Positions 32,990 to 44,146 of a DNA stretch of 64,000 nt are shown here, in pieces. The stretch is taken from NCBI GenBank assembly GCA_025175895.1, contig CM045992.1:116276377-116340376 (forward strand), in the 5' to 3' direction. How positions within the stretch are numbered: the stretch's first letter is position 1; every line of letters starts with the position of its first letter. Position numbers and translations under genes: made by a program. Source of the stretch: Wurfbainia villosa. Its lineage: Eukaryota > Streptophyta > Magnoliopsida > Zingiberales > Zingiberaceae. A model generated the notes under the pieces. That model saw nothing but the letters and a program-made list of their open reading frames with translations, searched no databases and was not told where the DNA came from.

Positions 32990-33885
32990 ACATTAGCATA
33001 CATGATAGATCCTATTGCGGATGCATAGGGAATCTTACTCATGCAAATCCTCTCGTCTTCTGTGCACGGACACATAGACTTCGAAAGGTGTATCCCAGGC
33101 CTGATGGGTAGGAAACCTTTCTTATATTCCGGCATGCTAAACCTCTTTAGCACTCGATCTATATATGTAGACTGCGAAAGACCAAGCAACCGTTTCAATA
33201 AATCTCTATAGATCTTAATCCCGAGGATGTAGGTTGCTTCTCCTAGGTCTTTTATAGAGAATGTCTTGGACAACCAAATCTTAACCGACTGTAAGACAGA
33301 AACATCATTTACTATATGTAATATGTCATCGACATACAATACTAGGAACACGACTGCACTCCCACTAACCCTCTTGTACACACAAGGTTCGTCCGGATTT
33401 TTTGAGAAATCAAACTTTTTGATTGTCTCATCAAAACGGATATTCCAGCTCCTAGATGCTTGCTTCAGTCCATATATGGACCGTCGCAATTTGCATACCT
33501 TGGTTTTATCAACCGATATGAAACCCTCAGGTTGTATCATATACACATCCTCGAGTAGGTTTCCATTAAGGAAAGCTATTTTTACATCTATCTGTCATAT
33601 CTCATAATCATAATGAGCCGCTATGGCTAGGAGCATCTAAATAGATTTAAGCATAGCAACAGGTGAATATGTTTCGTCATAATCAATACCTTGCTTTTGA
33701 CGATACCCTTTCGCCACCAATCTAGTTTTATAAGTAATCACATTACCATCCATGTCAGTTTTCTTCTTGAAAACCCACCTGCATCCTATAGGCTTTATTT
33801 CTTCAGGTGGGTCAACCAAGTTCCAAACTTGGTTTTCATACATGGAATCCATTTCTGGCTTCATGGCGTCAAGCCACTTATCCCT
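32990..33885 (-). pseudogene. Copia reverse transcriptase remnant
   Basis: The N-terminal part (33864-33637) includes WNLVDPPEEIKPIGCRWVFK and RLVAKGYRQKQGIDYDETYSP, both conserved Copia RT blocks. After frame breaks, 33546 onward has YGLKQASRSWN and the catalytic LYVDDIL motif, then LGIKIYRD. The sequence ends at GSIMYA near 32995, so RNase H is absent. Stops between the two parts make it inactive. Confidence 0.9.
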
Positions 33886-35023
33886 TTCTGAACTTTTCAG
33901 AACTTCTTCATAACTAGTAGGCTCCTCATCATCATGAGTAACACGTCGTTTTATTCACTTACGAGAAATCCATATCTCTCAGGAATATTGCGTGTTCTAC
34001 CATATCTACGAAGATGTGGTGTCTCAATAGGTCCAGCCGATGGTTCATCACTATGAGTTATTGGTTGTGGTGCTTCACCAGGTATCTCATCAATGTCTAT
34101 TTGAGTCTCTCAAGCCTCCTCAAGCTCGATGACCCTCCCACTATTTTCTTGCAAGAGAAACTCTTTCTCTAGAAACACAGTATGCCTTGAAACAAACACT
34201 TTTTATTCCATAGGATGATAGAATTGGTAACCCCTTATTTCCTTAGGGTATCCAATAAATAAACATTTATCAAACTTAGCATCCAATTTGTATGATAGAG
34301 TCCGCTTCACATAAGCAGGACAACCCCATATCTTCAAGTAAGATACATGAGGTTTCTTACTATTCCATATCTCATATGGAGTAGTAGAGACTAGCTACCT
34401 TGGTTGGCATTTTGTTTAACAAGTAAATAACTGTCTGAAGTGCATAGCCCCAAAAGGACTTAGGAAGATTCGCATGATTCATCATTGACCTGACCATGTC
34501 CAACAAGGTCCAGTTACGCCTCTCAGATACACCATTTATGCTGTGGTGTATATGGCAGAGTTCATTGGGACAATATACCATTGTCTCTTAGATAATCTAG
34601 AAACTCTTGACTTAAATATTCACCACCTCAATCCGATCGAAGTATTTTAATACTCTTGTCATGTTGTTTCTCTACTTCATTTCTAAATTCTTTGAACCTT
34701 TCAAAGGCTTCAGACTTGTGTTTCATCAAGAACACATACCCAAACCGTAAGTGATCATCGGTGAAGGTAATGAAGTAGCTATAGCCTCCTAAAGCTTGAG
34801 TTGACATAGGTCCACATACATCAGTATGTATTAGACCTAGCAACTCTTCCACCCATTCACCTTTGCTAGTAAAAGGTAACTTAGTCATCTTGCCCTTTAA
34901 GCATGATTTGCATGTATCGTATGAATCCAATTCAAACGATTCCAGAATTCCACATCGGTGTAATTCGGACATGCATTTCTTGCTTACATGGCCAAGACGA
35001 CAATGTCACATATAGGAGTCTAA
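33886..35023 (-). pseudogene. Copia integrase remnant
   Basis: The stretch 34972-34628 contains the zinc-binding half (LHRCGIL...CKSCLKGKMTK), then HTDVCGPM with the first catalytic Asp and FTDDHLRFGYVFLM with the second. After a stop near 34625, 34581-34372 holds NGVSERRNWTLLDMVRSM with the catalytic Glu, followed by an integrase C-terminal region in broken frames to about 33886. DDE residues are all visible but separated by stops. Confidence 0.88.
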
Positions 35024-35702
35024 TTAATTATCCTTTCGAGCACGCTTGTTGCTCGCTTCGATATTGAAAATGTCACTGGATACGTCCAACGTATAAATAC
35101 CATTGCTCAAAGTTCTAATCCCATAAAGAATGTCATTTAAAGTTATGTAACAACAATTGTTACTAAAAGTCAAATTGTACCCATTTCTATTTAAACAAGA
35201 AATAAAAATAATATTCTTTATCAACGAAGGAACATAAAAGCAATTGTCCAGTTCTAAGACAAGTCCTGTAGGGAGTTTCAACAAATATGTTCCGATGGAG
35301 AGTGCAGCAACCTTTTCTCCATTCCCAACATGTAAATTTGACTCTCCCTTGATGAGTCTTCTTCTATTCCTTAGCCCATGTATGTCATTACATATATGTG
35401 AGCCACACCCAGTATCCAATACCCATGTGTGTGAGGAAATAGAATGACAATCAATAACGAAGATACCTGAAGAAGATGGGGCATCCGATGTCTTATTCTT
35501 CTTCACAGACTCAAGATAAATCTTGCAGTTTCTTCGCTAGTGTCCCTCCTTGCCACAATGATGGCAAGTGCCCTTTTGTGTTGGTTATTCCTTTTTAGCC
35601 TTTTACTTCTTCCCCTTCTGTTGTTCCTTTGACTTCCTCTTAGAACCTTTCTTTGAGGAATCAACTAACAGCACCGTCCCCTGCTCATGCTTCTTAGAAG
35701 GT
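35024..35702 (-). pseudogene. Copia gag end and protease remnant
   Basis: A CCHC knuckle (CHHCGKEGH, with the following Trp codon changed to a stop, near 35540-35575) precedes the protease. The protease active site reads LDTGCGSHICN near 35420-35386, in which D-T-G is the aspartic protease signature. A Lys-rich gag stretch continues to 35702, where the array's LTR1 interrupts it. Confidence 0.85.
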
Positions 35703-37241
35703 TGTTGGTGCAATCGGCCCAGGTCACGATTGACCAGGACTCAAGCTTGGCTCGAGAGATATTTTGATGTTAGACAAAAACATATGGCAATGTAATTGTC
35801 ATGGTAAAGTCCAAGTCATGGGTACTTGGCATGGAAAGTCCAAGTTGGACACTTGGCATTTGGGAAAGTCCAAGCATGAGTCTTGGCAAGGTAAAGTCCA
35901 AGTCATGGGTACTTGGCATGGAAAGTCCAAGTGGGACACTTGGCAATTTGGGAAAGTCCAAGTCTTGAGTACTTGGCACAAGGGAAAGTCCAAGCATGGA
36001 TCTTGGCATGGAAAGTCCAACATGGGTTGGCAAGGGAAAGTCCAAGCTTGAGTCTTGGCATTTGAGAAGTCCAAGGGGTTTAATATTGGCGGCGTAAAGT
36101 CCAAGGGTGGAGTCTTGGCAGCATAAGTCCAATGGTTGGCGGCGTAAAGTCCAAGCGGAGTCTTAGCGACGTAAGTCCAATGTGCCTTGGCGGTGTAGAC
36201 ACCGTTAGCATGGCATAGCCGATGGAAGCACCTGAAGGCTAGCGCGATGGATGAACAAGTCATGGATGACTTGGAGGGATCCGAGAGGCGTAAGGCTGAT
36301 GGAGGTGGCTAGAAGGCTTAGGTATAGGCTAAGGGTGGTCTAGCAAGTATGGGGACACCATACTTGGGTTAAAACCTCACCTTTGAGGTTGGCAGTCGAC
36401 TGGCATTATGCCCGATTTGACTGTCGTGAGTCGACTTGAGTTTGACTCCCGGCTTGGGGATGAAAGTGTGCTGGCAGTCGACTTCTCATTGGTAGCAGTC
36501 AACTGCTGGGCTGATCAGTCGACTGTCATGGACGACAGTCGACTGATGGTTCAGCCACGAGCACAGAACGCTCCGTAGCCGACTAGGCAGTCGGCTACGG
36601 GCACTAGCAGTCGACTACCAATGTTGGCAGTTGATTGCCAAGAGTCCCGTTGGAACTTGTCCAATGTGGATTGAGCCGTTGTCTCACAACTACAGTGTTG
36701 GCAGTCGACTGTCAGGCGGAAATCCAGCCCAACGCAAGATAAAAAGGGGAGCTCGTGAAGGATTTCATCATCAGTTCTTTGGGAGCTTTGGTGAGGCAAT
36801 TTGAAGGCGATTTGCAGGTGCATTTCAGGGTCCTTCAAGCTCATCCAAGCAACCGACAAGAAAGTGCTCAAAACCCTAGTTTGTAAAGTGTTCTTTACAT
36901 TTTTATTTGTATTTGCTTGTTTACTTTGTATTACTTGTTGTAATTCAGTGTACGAGATTTCTCCACCTCCGACTTGTTGTCGAGAAGGAGTTTATTGCTT
37001 AGTGGTGTTTGTAGCATCGCTAGGGTTCGTACGAACCCAATCCGTGGAGTATGAACCATTCGGTTCCGAACCACGTTATATTTTTGTGTTCGTGGTTGTT
37101 TCATTTCATTATTGCTTTTGTTATTACTATTCTGCTGCTCATAATGAGTTTTGTAGAGATGATCATGAAAGATTTCGATCAACGAACGATCACGACGCTA
37201 TTCACCCCCCCCCTCCCTCTAGCGGCCTCAAATATCCTACA
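35703..37241 (+). repeat. array LTR1
   Basis: TGTTGGTGCAATCGG...TATCCTACA, 1539 bp. Contains the CCAAG/CTTGG array (35812-36200), GTCGAC clusters (36390-36720), a GATAAAAAGGGG TATA-like box at 36738-36749 and a C-run (37205-37213) near the end. It is inserted in the Copia gag relic; the preceding bases are AAGGT, but the other TSD is lost with the array's right end. Confidence 0.92.
35812..36200 (+). repeat. CCAAG...CTTGG palindrome array, LTR1
   Basis: About eleven 29-34-bp monomers of the form GTCCAAG-N-CTTGGC. Equivalent arrays lie at 40996-41350, 46160-46510, 52356-52710 and (cut) 57488-57659. The arrangement of monomer variants is conserved between LTRs. Confidence 0.88.
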
Positions 37242-37255
37242 ATTAGTATCAGAAC
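37242..37255 (+). other. primer binding site, unit 1
   Basis: ATTAGTATCAGAAC directly after LTR1. It differs at two positions from ATTGGTATCAGAGC, the initiator-Met tRNA site. Units 2-4 read ATTGGTATTAGAGC (ATTATAGC in unit 3), so all have minor decay. Confidence 0.8.
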
Positions 37256-37308
37256 CCGGGGCTCTTCTACGGATTAACAACCCGAAGACAAGACGCTAGA
37301 GGAACAAG

Positions 37309-38913
37309 ATGGAATTCAAGGAGAGATTGGGTGATGACATCAACGTTCTGCCTTCCTTCGACCGCGAAGATTTCGCGTATTGGAAAGGTAGAATGATGCA
37401 TTTTCTAATGTGTGATTTTGATAATTGGATTAGTGTCTTAGTAGGTTTTGACACTTCAAAAGACGAAGAAGGAAGAAAAATCAAGAAGAAGAATTGGAGT
37501 CATGAACAACTTCGATACTATAACATCAACAATAAGGTAATGGGTATTTTGCTTAATATAATCCCTAATGATATTTTGATCAAGATAGGGGATTGTAAAG
37601 ACGCCAAGGAGGTATGGAACAAATTGGAAAAATTCCATGAAGAGCCTCACTCAATCCAAGAAGATGAGGAGGATGAGGAAGAGAACTCATCCTCACAAGA
37701 AAGTGAGGATTCGGAGGTCGAGGAGTGTTCAACATCCGAGGAGGAAGAAGTGGTGGAAGAGGTAGAATTAGAAGAAACCTCAACCTCTAGGATTGAGGGG
37801 GAGGGGATTAGAACATCTACACCGGAGCAACCCCAAGAAGAGCCTTCCACATCCGGTCAAGATGAAGAAGCTCCAATTCCGGCACCTTCCACCACCACCC
37901 TAGGTAACTCAAAAATATCAATTAATAATAAAATGCATATAATATGTTTTGAGTGTAGGGAGCAAGGACACTACAAGAGTAAGTGTCCTAAACGGATCAA
38001 GAAAGCTCCACCGGTTCCAAAAGTCAAAGAAGTCGATTCCCCAACAACTAAAAGAAAGGAGCAAGTCATTTGCTTCAAATGCCGACAACCGGGACATTAC
38101 CGGAATCAATGTCCGAAGGGGGAAAAGAAGAGACAAAATAGAGCATCACAAGTAGGGGGAGCCACAAAGGCAAACCCTAAGGTATATTTTACTAATGCTC
38201 CTTCTTTAGTTAATAGACAAAAGCATGCTAAAAATTTTAATTCTCTTGCAATTTATGAAAAGCATGCTAATAGAAATAAATACTTGTGTTTAGGAGCTAA
38301 AAGTGTCCACTTAGGAAATAAGGAGAAATTTGAGACTAATGTCCCTAAAAATACCTTACCTAGGGAATCTATCAAAAAAATACAAGAGCACCTAGGTTTT
38401 AACCCTAAATGGACTAGGCATATGCCTAGGATGTCCCATGCCCAAGAACCTAATAAAAAATCAATTGGGCAATTAGAATTAAAAAACCAAGCCTTGAGGT
38501 CAAGGCTTGAGAAATTGGAAAAGACCTTCAAGATTATGCAAAATCAAATGCAAGGGTCTAATGGTCAAAGTCAAGGGTCAAAACCTCAAAGTCAACAACT
38601 AGGACCCAAGAAACAAAAGTCAACCAAGGGCAAGAATGGTTTGGGTCACAAACCTAAGCCTAAGGTGGCTTACCATAGTGTTCCATTTGATTATGGAACA
38701 CAAGCTAGGTCTAGGAAGACCAAGGTCAATAGGGAAGTCATTTCTAAGGTTGACCAAAGGTTGTGCCTAGTGGCTAGGGTTTCTAGGAAACTTAGGGTGG
38801 CCACTAAGAAGGTTGCAAGGGGAGTTACCCCTAGAGTCAACCTAGGTAAGACCCAAATGACCAAGGCCAACAAGCCTAGGAGGGTCATTAGGAGGATATC
38901 TAGTTATCCCTAA
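37309..38913 (+). CDS. gag of TR-GAG unit 1 (534 residues)
   Basis: The only long open gag in the array. Residues about 10-115 are the Copia-type gag core (EDFAYWKGRMMHFLM; EVWNKLEKFHEEP). Residues 120-200 are an acidic Ser/Glu/Thr-rich linker. Zinc knuckles CFECREQGHYKSKCP (about 213-227) and CFKCRQPGHYRNQCP (about 259-273) have intact C-C-H-C ligands for RNA binding. The rest is Lys-rich and basic, with a Q-rich low-complexity stretch. It ends early, at ISSYP, because of a 5-nt deletion near 38900 relative to unit 2. Gag builds the particle; without pol, any movement would need enzymes from a related SIRE-type element. Confidence 0.88.
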   Translation: MEFKERLGDDINVLPSFDREDFAYWKGRMMHFLMCDFDNWISVLVGFDTSKDEEGRKIKKKNWSHEQLRYYNINNKVMGILLNIIPNDILIKIGDCKDAKEVWNKLEKFHEEPHSIQEDEEDEEENSSSQESEDSEVEECSTSEEEEVVEEVELEETSTSRIEGEGIRTSTPEQPQEEPSTSGQDEEAPIPAPSTTTLGNSKISINNKMHIICFECREQGHYKSKCPKRIKKAPPVPKVKEVDSPTTKRKEQVICFKCRQPGHYRNQCPKGEKKRQNRASQVGGATKANPKVYFTNAPSLVNRQKHAKNFNSLAIYEKHANRNKYLCLGAKSVHLGNKEKFETNVPKNTLPRESIKKIQEHLGFNPKWTRHMPRMSHAQEPNKKSIGQLELKNQALRSRLEKLEKTFKIMQNQMQGSNGQSQGSKPQSQQLGPKKQKSTKGKNGLGHKPKPKVAYHSVPFDYGTQARSRKTKVNREVISKVDQRLCLVARVSRKLRVATKKVARGVTPRVNLGKTQMTKANKPRRVIRRISSYP

Positions 38914-40892
38914 GGAATACCTAATTAATCCTAGGAGCTCAAATAGGTTTTGGGTTCCTAAGAGCGTGATTGACTCACGCGAAATGGGGTTAGGGTGTGC
39001 CAACCTTAATTGGATGGGTAGTTAACTCAATCATGGTAAAGGTGGCATTTTAGGTTATTTTCAAGGTTATGGATACCTTGGAAATATGTGTGATTTTGAT
39101 CCTAAAAGATTTTAGGATGTGCCAATATACTTTTGGAATTATGAAAAATCAATTGAATTGGCACGAGTTAGGTTTAGAGGTTAGTGTGTCATCTTGGGTT
39201 TTTGGCATACTAGGGAGAAAAGTAGAAATATGGCAAAATATAATTAATTATATGAAAAGGCAACTAATATTAAATTTTAGGTATTATTATATCTATATAT
39301 TTTATATGTCATGCTTTGTTTGCCATATGCCATGTCATGACATCATGCCTATTTTTATCATTTATATATCATGATTATGTTTAGGAATTAGGATTGAATG
39401 TCATGAGTTTAAGCTTTATATCATATGTCATGACATCATGATCATTGGCCATGTTTTTATTTTGCTATCATTATGCCATGATCACTTCATGCATTAATTT
39501 GATTGAAAATTGAATTAAGGACAATTGGCATGACTTGAAGTCCCATGTATAAGGGAATCAAGTAGGGTTGCCTTAGAAAATGCATGAACCCCTAGATTAA
39601 ATGAACCAAAACCCATATCTCACATTAAATTGACATGTATGTGTATTTATACACCCTAGATACATGTGAGATGCTAGGATATGAGTTAGGTTCAAGGTGC
39701 ATAGTTTTTGTATCTAGATGAACTCAAACTCATCTTTAACCAACAATGTGGATCATTGGGAAAGCTTGTGTACAAATCATGTACATTGAGCCCAAGGAAC
39801 ATGATCCAATATAGGTTTTCAAAATCATTTTAAAATCCATTTAGAAAACCTTGGTGAAGCCTATCTTTTGATAGCAATCACCATTGATGAGATTGATACA
39901 AAGTGAGCTAAAACATTGAAGTTTTTCTTCACTTTTGAATTTTGTATCAATTTCGATATTTTATGGGTAAAATAATTTTCAAATATTTTTCACCCATTGT
40001 ATTGACTATAAGTAATATACGTATCAAATTTCGTGATTTTTTGATATACGTAGAATTACTTATGATTTTTTAAAATTCATTACGATAAATGAAATTGAGA
40101 ATTTGATTATCGATCCGCCACTTGATGGCGTAAGATCGATAGAGTGGCAATGATCGACATCGTAAGTAGTCGACTGCCAAGATGATTTCGAGAAAAACAA
40201 GGTTGTTTAGCCCATTTTCAGCCATGGTAAAGGTCCCTAACCACTCCTAACCTAACCCTAGGATATGCTTTGGGAAGCATTATAAAGGGTGAAAATCCAT
40301 TGGATATGGATTTGGAGAGGTGTTAGGTCAAAGTATCAAATTTAAGGGTGGAAGAGTTCATGTTTGAACTTTGAACCTTAATTTTGATGGTTTAGAGTTT
40401 CTATTGGCTTAGGGACTTCCCAAGGACATTGTTGGTGCAATGGTCAAGGGGGAGCAAGTCTTTAGGGTGAGGTATCCATCATGGGATGATGGATGTGTTT
40501 TCTCTTCTTGAAGGGGGAGAAGTTATTGGGAGAGTATCATCAATTGGAAAAATTGATGGGATTTTGATACCCAATTTGGAAATTGGGAGAGTGAATAGGA
40601 TTGCCTCTCTTGAGTGATATGGGACTTATCACTAGGAAGATGGAAGACATCCTAGGTATTTTTGGACCAAGGGGGAGATTGTAAGATCTCATTGGGACAT
40701 GAGACATTGACCTCTTTGGAGAAATAACCTTTTTGATGTTAGTCAAAAAGGGGGAGAATATTTGGGGAAGAATATTTTGGAGAAGGTTAAATTACCAATT
40801 TGGGATAATTGGTAAGGAGTTTTTGAGTTAGATGGTCTAACTCAAATGGTTTGTTTTGTTTGGTTTTTGTCAAACATCAAAAAGAGGGAGAT
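38914..40892 (+). other. non-coding internal region, unit 1
   Basis: About 2 kb between gag and the next LTR with no protease, integrase or RT motifs. It contains CATGACATCATG repeats (39300-39480), a palindromic ATACGTATCAAAT tract (40017-40060), a GTCGAC cluster (40080-40180) and GGGGGAGA purine runs (40490-40760). The last one, AAAAAGAGGGAGAT, abuts LTR2 as polypurine tract. The region is repeated with high similarity in units 2-4. Confidence 0.8.
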
Positions 40893-42400
40893 TGTTGGTG
40901 CAATCGGCCCAGGTCACGATTGACCAGGACACGAGCTTGGCTCGAGAGATGTTTTGATGTTAGACAAAAACATATGGCAATGTAATTGTCATGGTAAAGT
41001 CCAAGTCATGGGTACTTGGCATGGAAAGTCCAAGTGGGACACTTGGCATTTGGGAAAGTCCAAGCATGGGTCTTGGCAAGGTAAAGTCCAAGTCATGGGT
41101 ACTTGGCATGGAAAGTCCAAGTGGGACACTTGGCAATTTGGGAAAGTCCAAGTCTTGAGTACTTGGCACAAGGGAAAGTCCAAGCATGGGTCTTGGCATG
41201 GAAAGTCCAACATGGGTTGGCAAGGGAAAGTCCATGCTTGAGTCTTAGCATTTGAGAAGTCCAAGGGGTTTAATATTGGCGGCGTAAAGTCCAAGGGTGG
41301 AGTCTTGGCAGCATAAGTTTAATGGTTGGCGGCGTAAAGTCCAAGCGGAGGCTTGGCGGCGTATGTCCAATGTGCCTTGGCGGTGTAGACACCGTTAGCA
41401 TGACATAGCCGATGGAAGCACCTGAAGGCTAGCGCGATGGATGAAAGAGTCATGGATGACTTGGAGGGATCCGAGAGGCGTAAGGCTGATGGAGGTGGCT
41501 TGAAGGCTTAGGTCTATGCTAAGGGTAGTCTAGCAAGTATGGGAACACTATACTTGGGTTAAAACCTCATCTTTGAGGTTGGCAGTCGACTGGCATTATG
41601 CCCGATTCGACTGTGAGTCGACTTGAGTTCGACTGCCGGCTTGGGGCTGAAAGTGTGCTGGCAGTCGACTACTCATTGGTAGCAGTCAACTGCTGGGCTC
41701 ATCAGTCGTCTATCGTGAACAGCAATGATCGTGATGGTTCGCCACTAAGCACGAAGCGCTCGTAGCCGACTAGGCAATATATCGGCGCATATGGCGATCG
41801 CCAATGTTGGCAGTCGACTGCCAAGAGTCCCGTTTGAACTTGTCCAATGTGGATTGAGCCGTTGTCTCATAGCTACAGTGTTGGCAGTCGACTGTCAGGC
41901 GGAAATCCAGCCCGACGCAAGATAAAAAGGGGAGCTCGTGGAGGATTTCATCATCAGTTCTTTGGGAGCTTTGGTGAGGCGATTTGCAGGTGCATTTCAG
42001 TGTCCTTCAAGCTAATCCAAGCAACCGACAAACAAGCGCTCAAAACCCTAGTTTGTAAAGTGTTCTATTCATTTTCACTTGTATTTTCTTGTTTACTTTG
42101 TATTACTTGTTGTAATTCATTGTACGAGGTTTCTCCACCTCCGACTTGTTGTCGAGAAGGAGTTTATTGCTTAGTGGTGTTTGTAGCATCGCTAGGGTTC
42201 GTACAAACCCAATCCGTGGAGTTCGGTTCCGAACCACGTTATATCTTTGTGTTCGTGGTTGTTTCATTTCGTTATTGCTTTTGTTATTACTATTCCGCTG
42301 CGCATAACGAGTTTTGTAGAGACGATCACGAACGATTTCCATCAACGAACGGTCACAACGCTATTCACCCTCCCCCTCTAGCGGCCTCAAATATCCTACA
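40893..42400 (+). repeat. array LTR2
   Basis: TGTTGGTGCAATCGG...TATCCTACA, 1508 bp, serving as 3' LTR of unit 1 and 5' LTR of unit 2. TATA-like GATAAAAAGG is at 41921-41930. The GTCGAC cluster at 41580-41830 is partly degraded. Confidence 0.92.
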
Positions 42401-42467
42401 ATTGGTATTAGAGCCCGGGGCTCTTCTACGGATTAACAACCCGGAGTCAAGACGCTAGAGGAACAAG

Positions 42468-44146
42468 ATGGAATTCAAGGAGAGATTGGGTGACGACATC
42501 AACGTTCCGCCTTCCTTCGACCATGAAGATTTCGCGTATTGGAAAGGTAGAATGATGCATTTTCTAATGTGTGATTTTGATAATTGGATTAGTGTCTTAG
42601 TAGGTTTTGACACTTCAAAAGACGAAGAAGGAAGAAAAATCAAGAAGAAGAATTTGAGTCAAGAACAACTCCGATACTATAACATTAACAATAAGGTAAT
42701 GGGTATTTTGCTTAATATAATCCCTAATGATATTTTGATCAAGATAAGGTATTGTAAAGACGCCAAGGAGGTATGGAACAAATTGGAAAAATTCCATGAA
42801 GAGCCTCACTCAATCCAAGAAGATGAGGAGGATGAGGAAGAGAGCTCATCCTCACAAGAAAGTGAGGATTCGAAGGTCGAGGAGTGTTCGACATCTGAGG
42901 AGGAAGAAGTGGTGGAAGAGGTAGAATTAGAAGAAACCTCAATCTCTAGGATTGAGGGGGAGGGGATTAGAACATCTACACCGGAGCAACCCCAAGAAGA
43001 GCCTTCCACATCCGGTCAATATGAAGAAGCTCCAATTCCGGCACCTTCCACCACCACCCTAGGTAACTCAAACATATCAATTAATAATAAAATGTATATA
43101 ATATGTTTTGAGTGTAGGGAACAAGGACACTACAAGAGTAAGTGTCCTAAACGGATCAAGAAAGCTCCACCAGTTCCAAAAGTCAAAGAAGTCGATTCCC
43201 CAACAACTAAAAGCAAGTAGCAAGTAATTTGCTTCAAATGCCGACAACCGGGACATTACCGGAATCAATGTCCGAAGGAGGAAAAGAAGAGACAAAATGG
43301 AGCATCACAAGTAGGGGGAGCCACAAAGGCAAACCCTAAGGTATATTTTAATAATGCTTCTTCTTTAGTTAATAGACAAAAGCATGCTAGGAATTTTAAT
43401 TCTCTTGAAATTTATGAAAAGCATGCTAATAGAAATAAATACTTGTGTTTAGGAGGTAAAAGTGTCCACTTAGGAAATAAAGAGAAATTTGGGACTAATG
43501 TCCCTAAAAATACCTTACCTAGGGAATCTATCAAGAAAATATAAGAGCACCTAGGTTTTAACCCTAAATGGACTAGGCATATGCCTAGGATGTCCCATGT
43601 CCAAGAACATAATCAAAAATCAATTGGGCAATTAGAATTAAAAAACCAAGCCTTGAGGTCAAGGCTTGAGAAATTGGAAAATACCTCAAGATTATACAAA
43701 ATCAAATGCAAGGGTCAAATGGTCAAAGTCAAGGGTCAAAACCTCAAAGTCAACATCTAGGACCCAAGAAACAAAAGTCAACCAAGGGCAAGAATGGTTT
43801 GGGTCACAAACCTTAGCCTAAGGTGGCTTACCATAGTGTTCCATTTGATTATGGAACACAAGCTAAGTCTAGGAAGACCAAGGTCAATAGGGAAGTCATC
43901 CCTAAGGTTGACCAAAGATTGTGCCTAGTGGCTAGGGTTTCTAGGAAACCTAGGGTGGCCACTAAGAAGGTTGCAAGGGGAGTTACCCCTAGAGTCAACC
44001 TAGGTAAGACCCAAATGACCAAGGCTATCAAGCCTAGGAGGGTCATTAGGAAGGTATCTAGGGAGGTTATCCCTAAGGAATACCTAATTGACCCTAGGAG
44101 CTCAAATCGGTTTTGGGTTCCTAAGAGCGTGATTGATTCACGCTAG
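42468..44146 (+). pseudogene. gag of TR-GAG unit 2
   Basis: 250 open codons, then TAG at 43218-43220 just before the second zinc knuckle (CFKCRQPGHYRNQCP follows in frame). A second stop (TAA near 43542) and a 1-nt frameshift near 43680 follow. The last part (43823-44146) keeps the longer C-terminus FWVPKSVIDSR found in the minus-strand copy but lost from units 1, 3 and 4. The TAG and the 1-nt loss recur in units 3 and 4. Confidence 0.9.

Larger units (their letters stand above)
32990..35702 (-). mobile_element. decayed Ty1/Copia element, pol region
   Basis: On the minus strand the order gag knuckle, protease, integrase, reverse transcriptase is complete for Copia (integrase before RT), but both LTRs and RNase H are missing. 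It is cut on the right by LTR1 of the tandem array (35703) and on the left by the Gypsy fragment. The three coding relics are listed separately. Confidence 0.9.

Noticed and set aside
37205..37213. C-runs near LTR ends (also 47541-47550, 53704-53715, 61363-61378) as functional sites
   Set aside because: Length varies between copies as expected for homopolymer slippage or base-calling error; no further support.
37647..37850. Serine-rich minus-strand frames opposite gag (repeated in each unit)
   Set aside because: Antisense of the acidic Glu/Ser linker of gag.
39069..39374. 101-codon frame present in all four internal regions (44232, 50421, 55566)
   Set aside because: It is preserved only because units are near-identical; no domain, no start context, and the minus-strand copy does not keep it, so it is not evidence for a gene.
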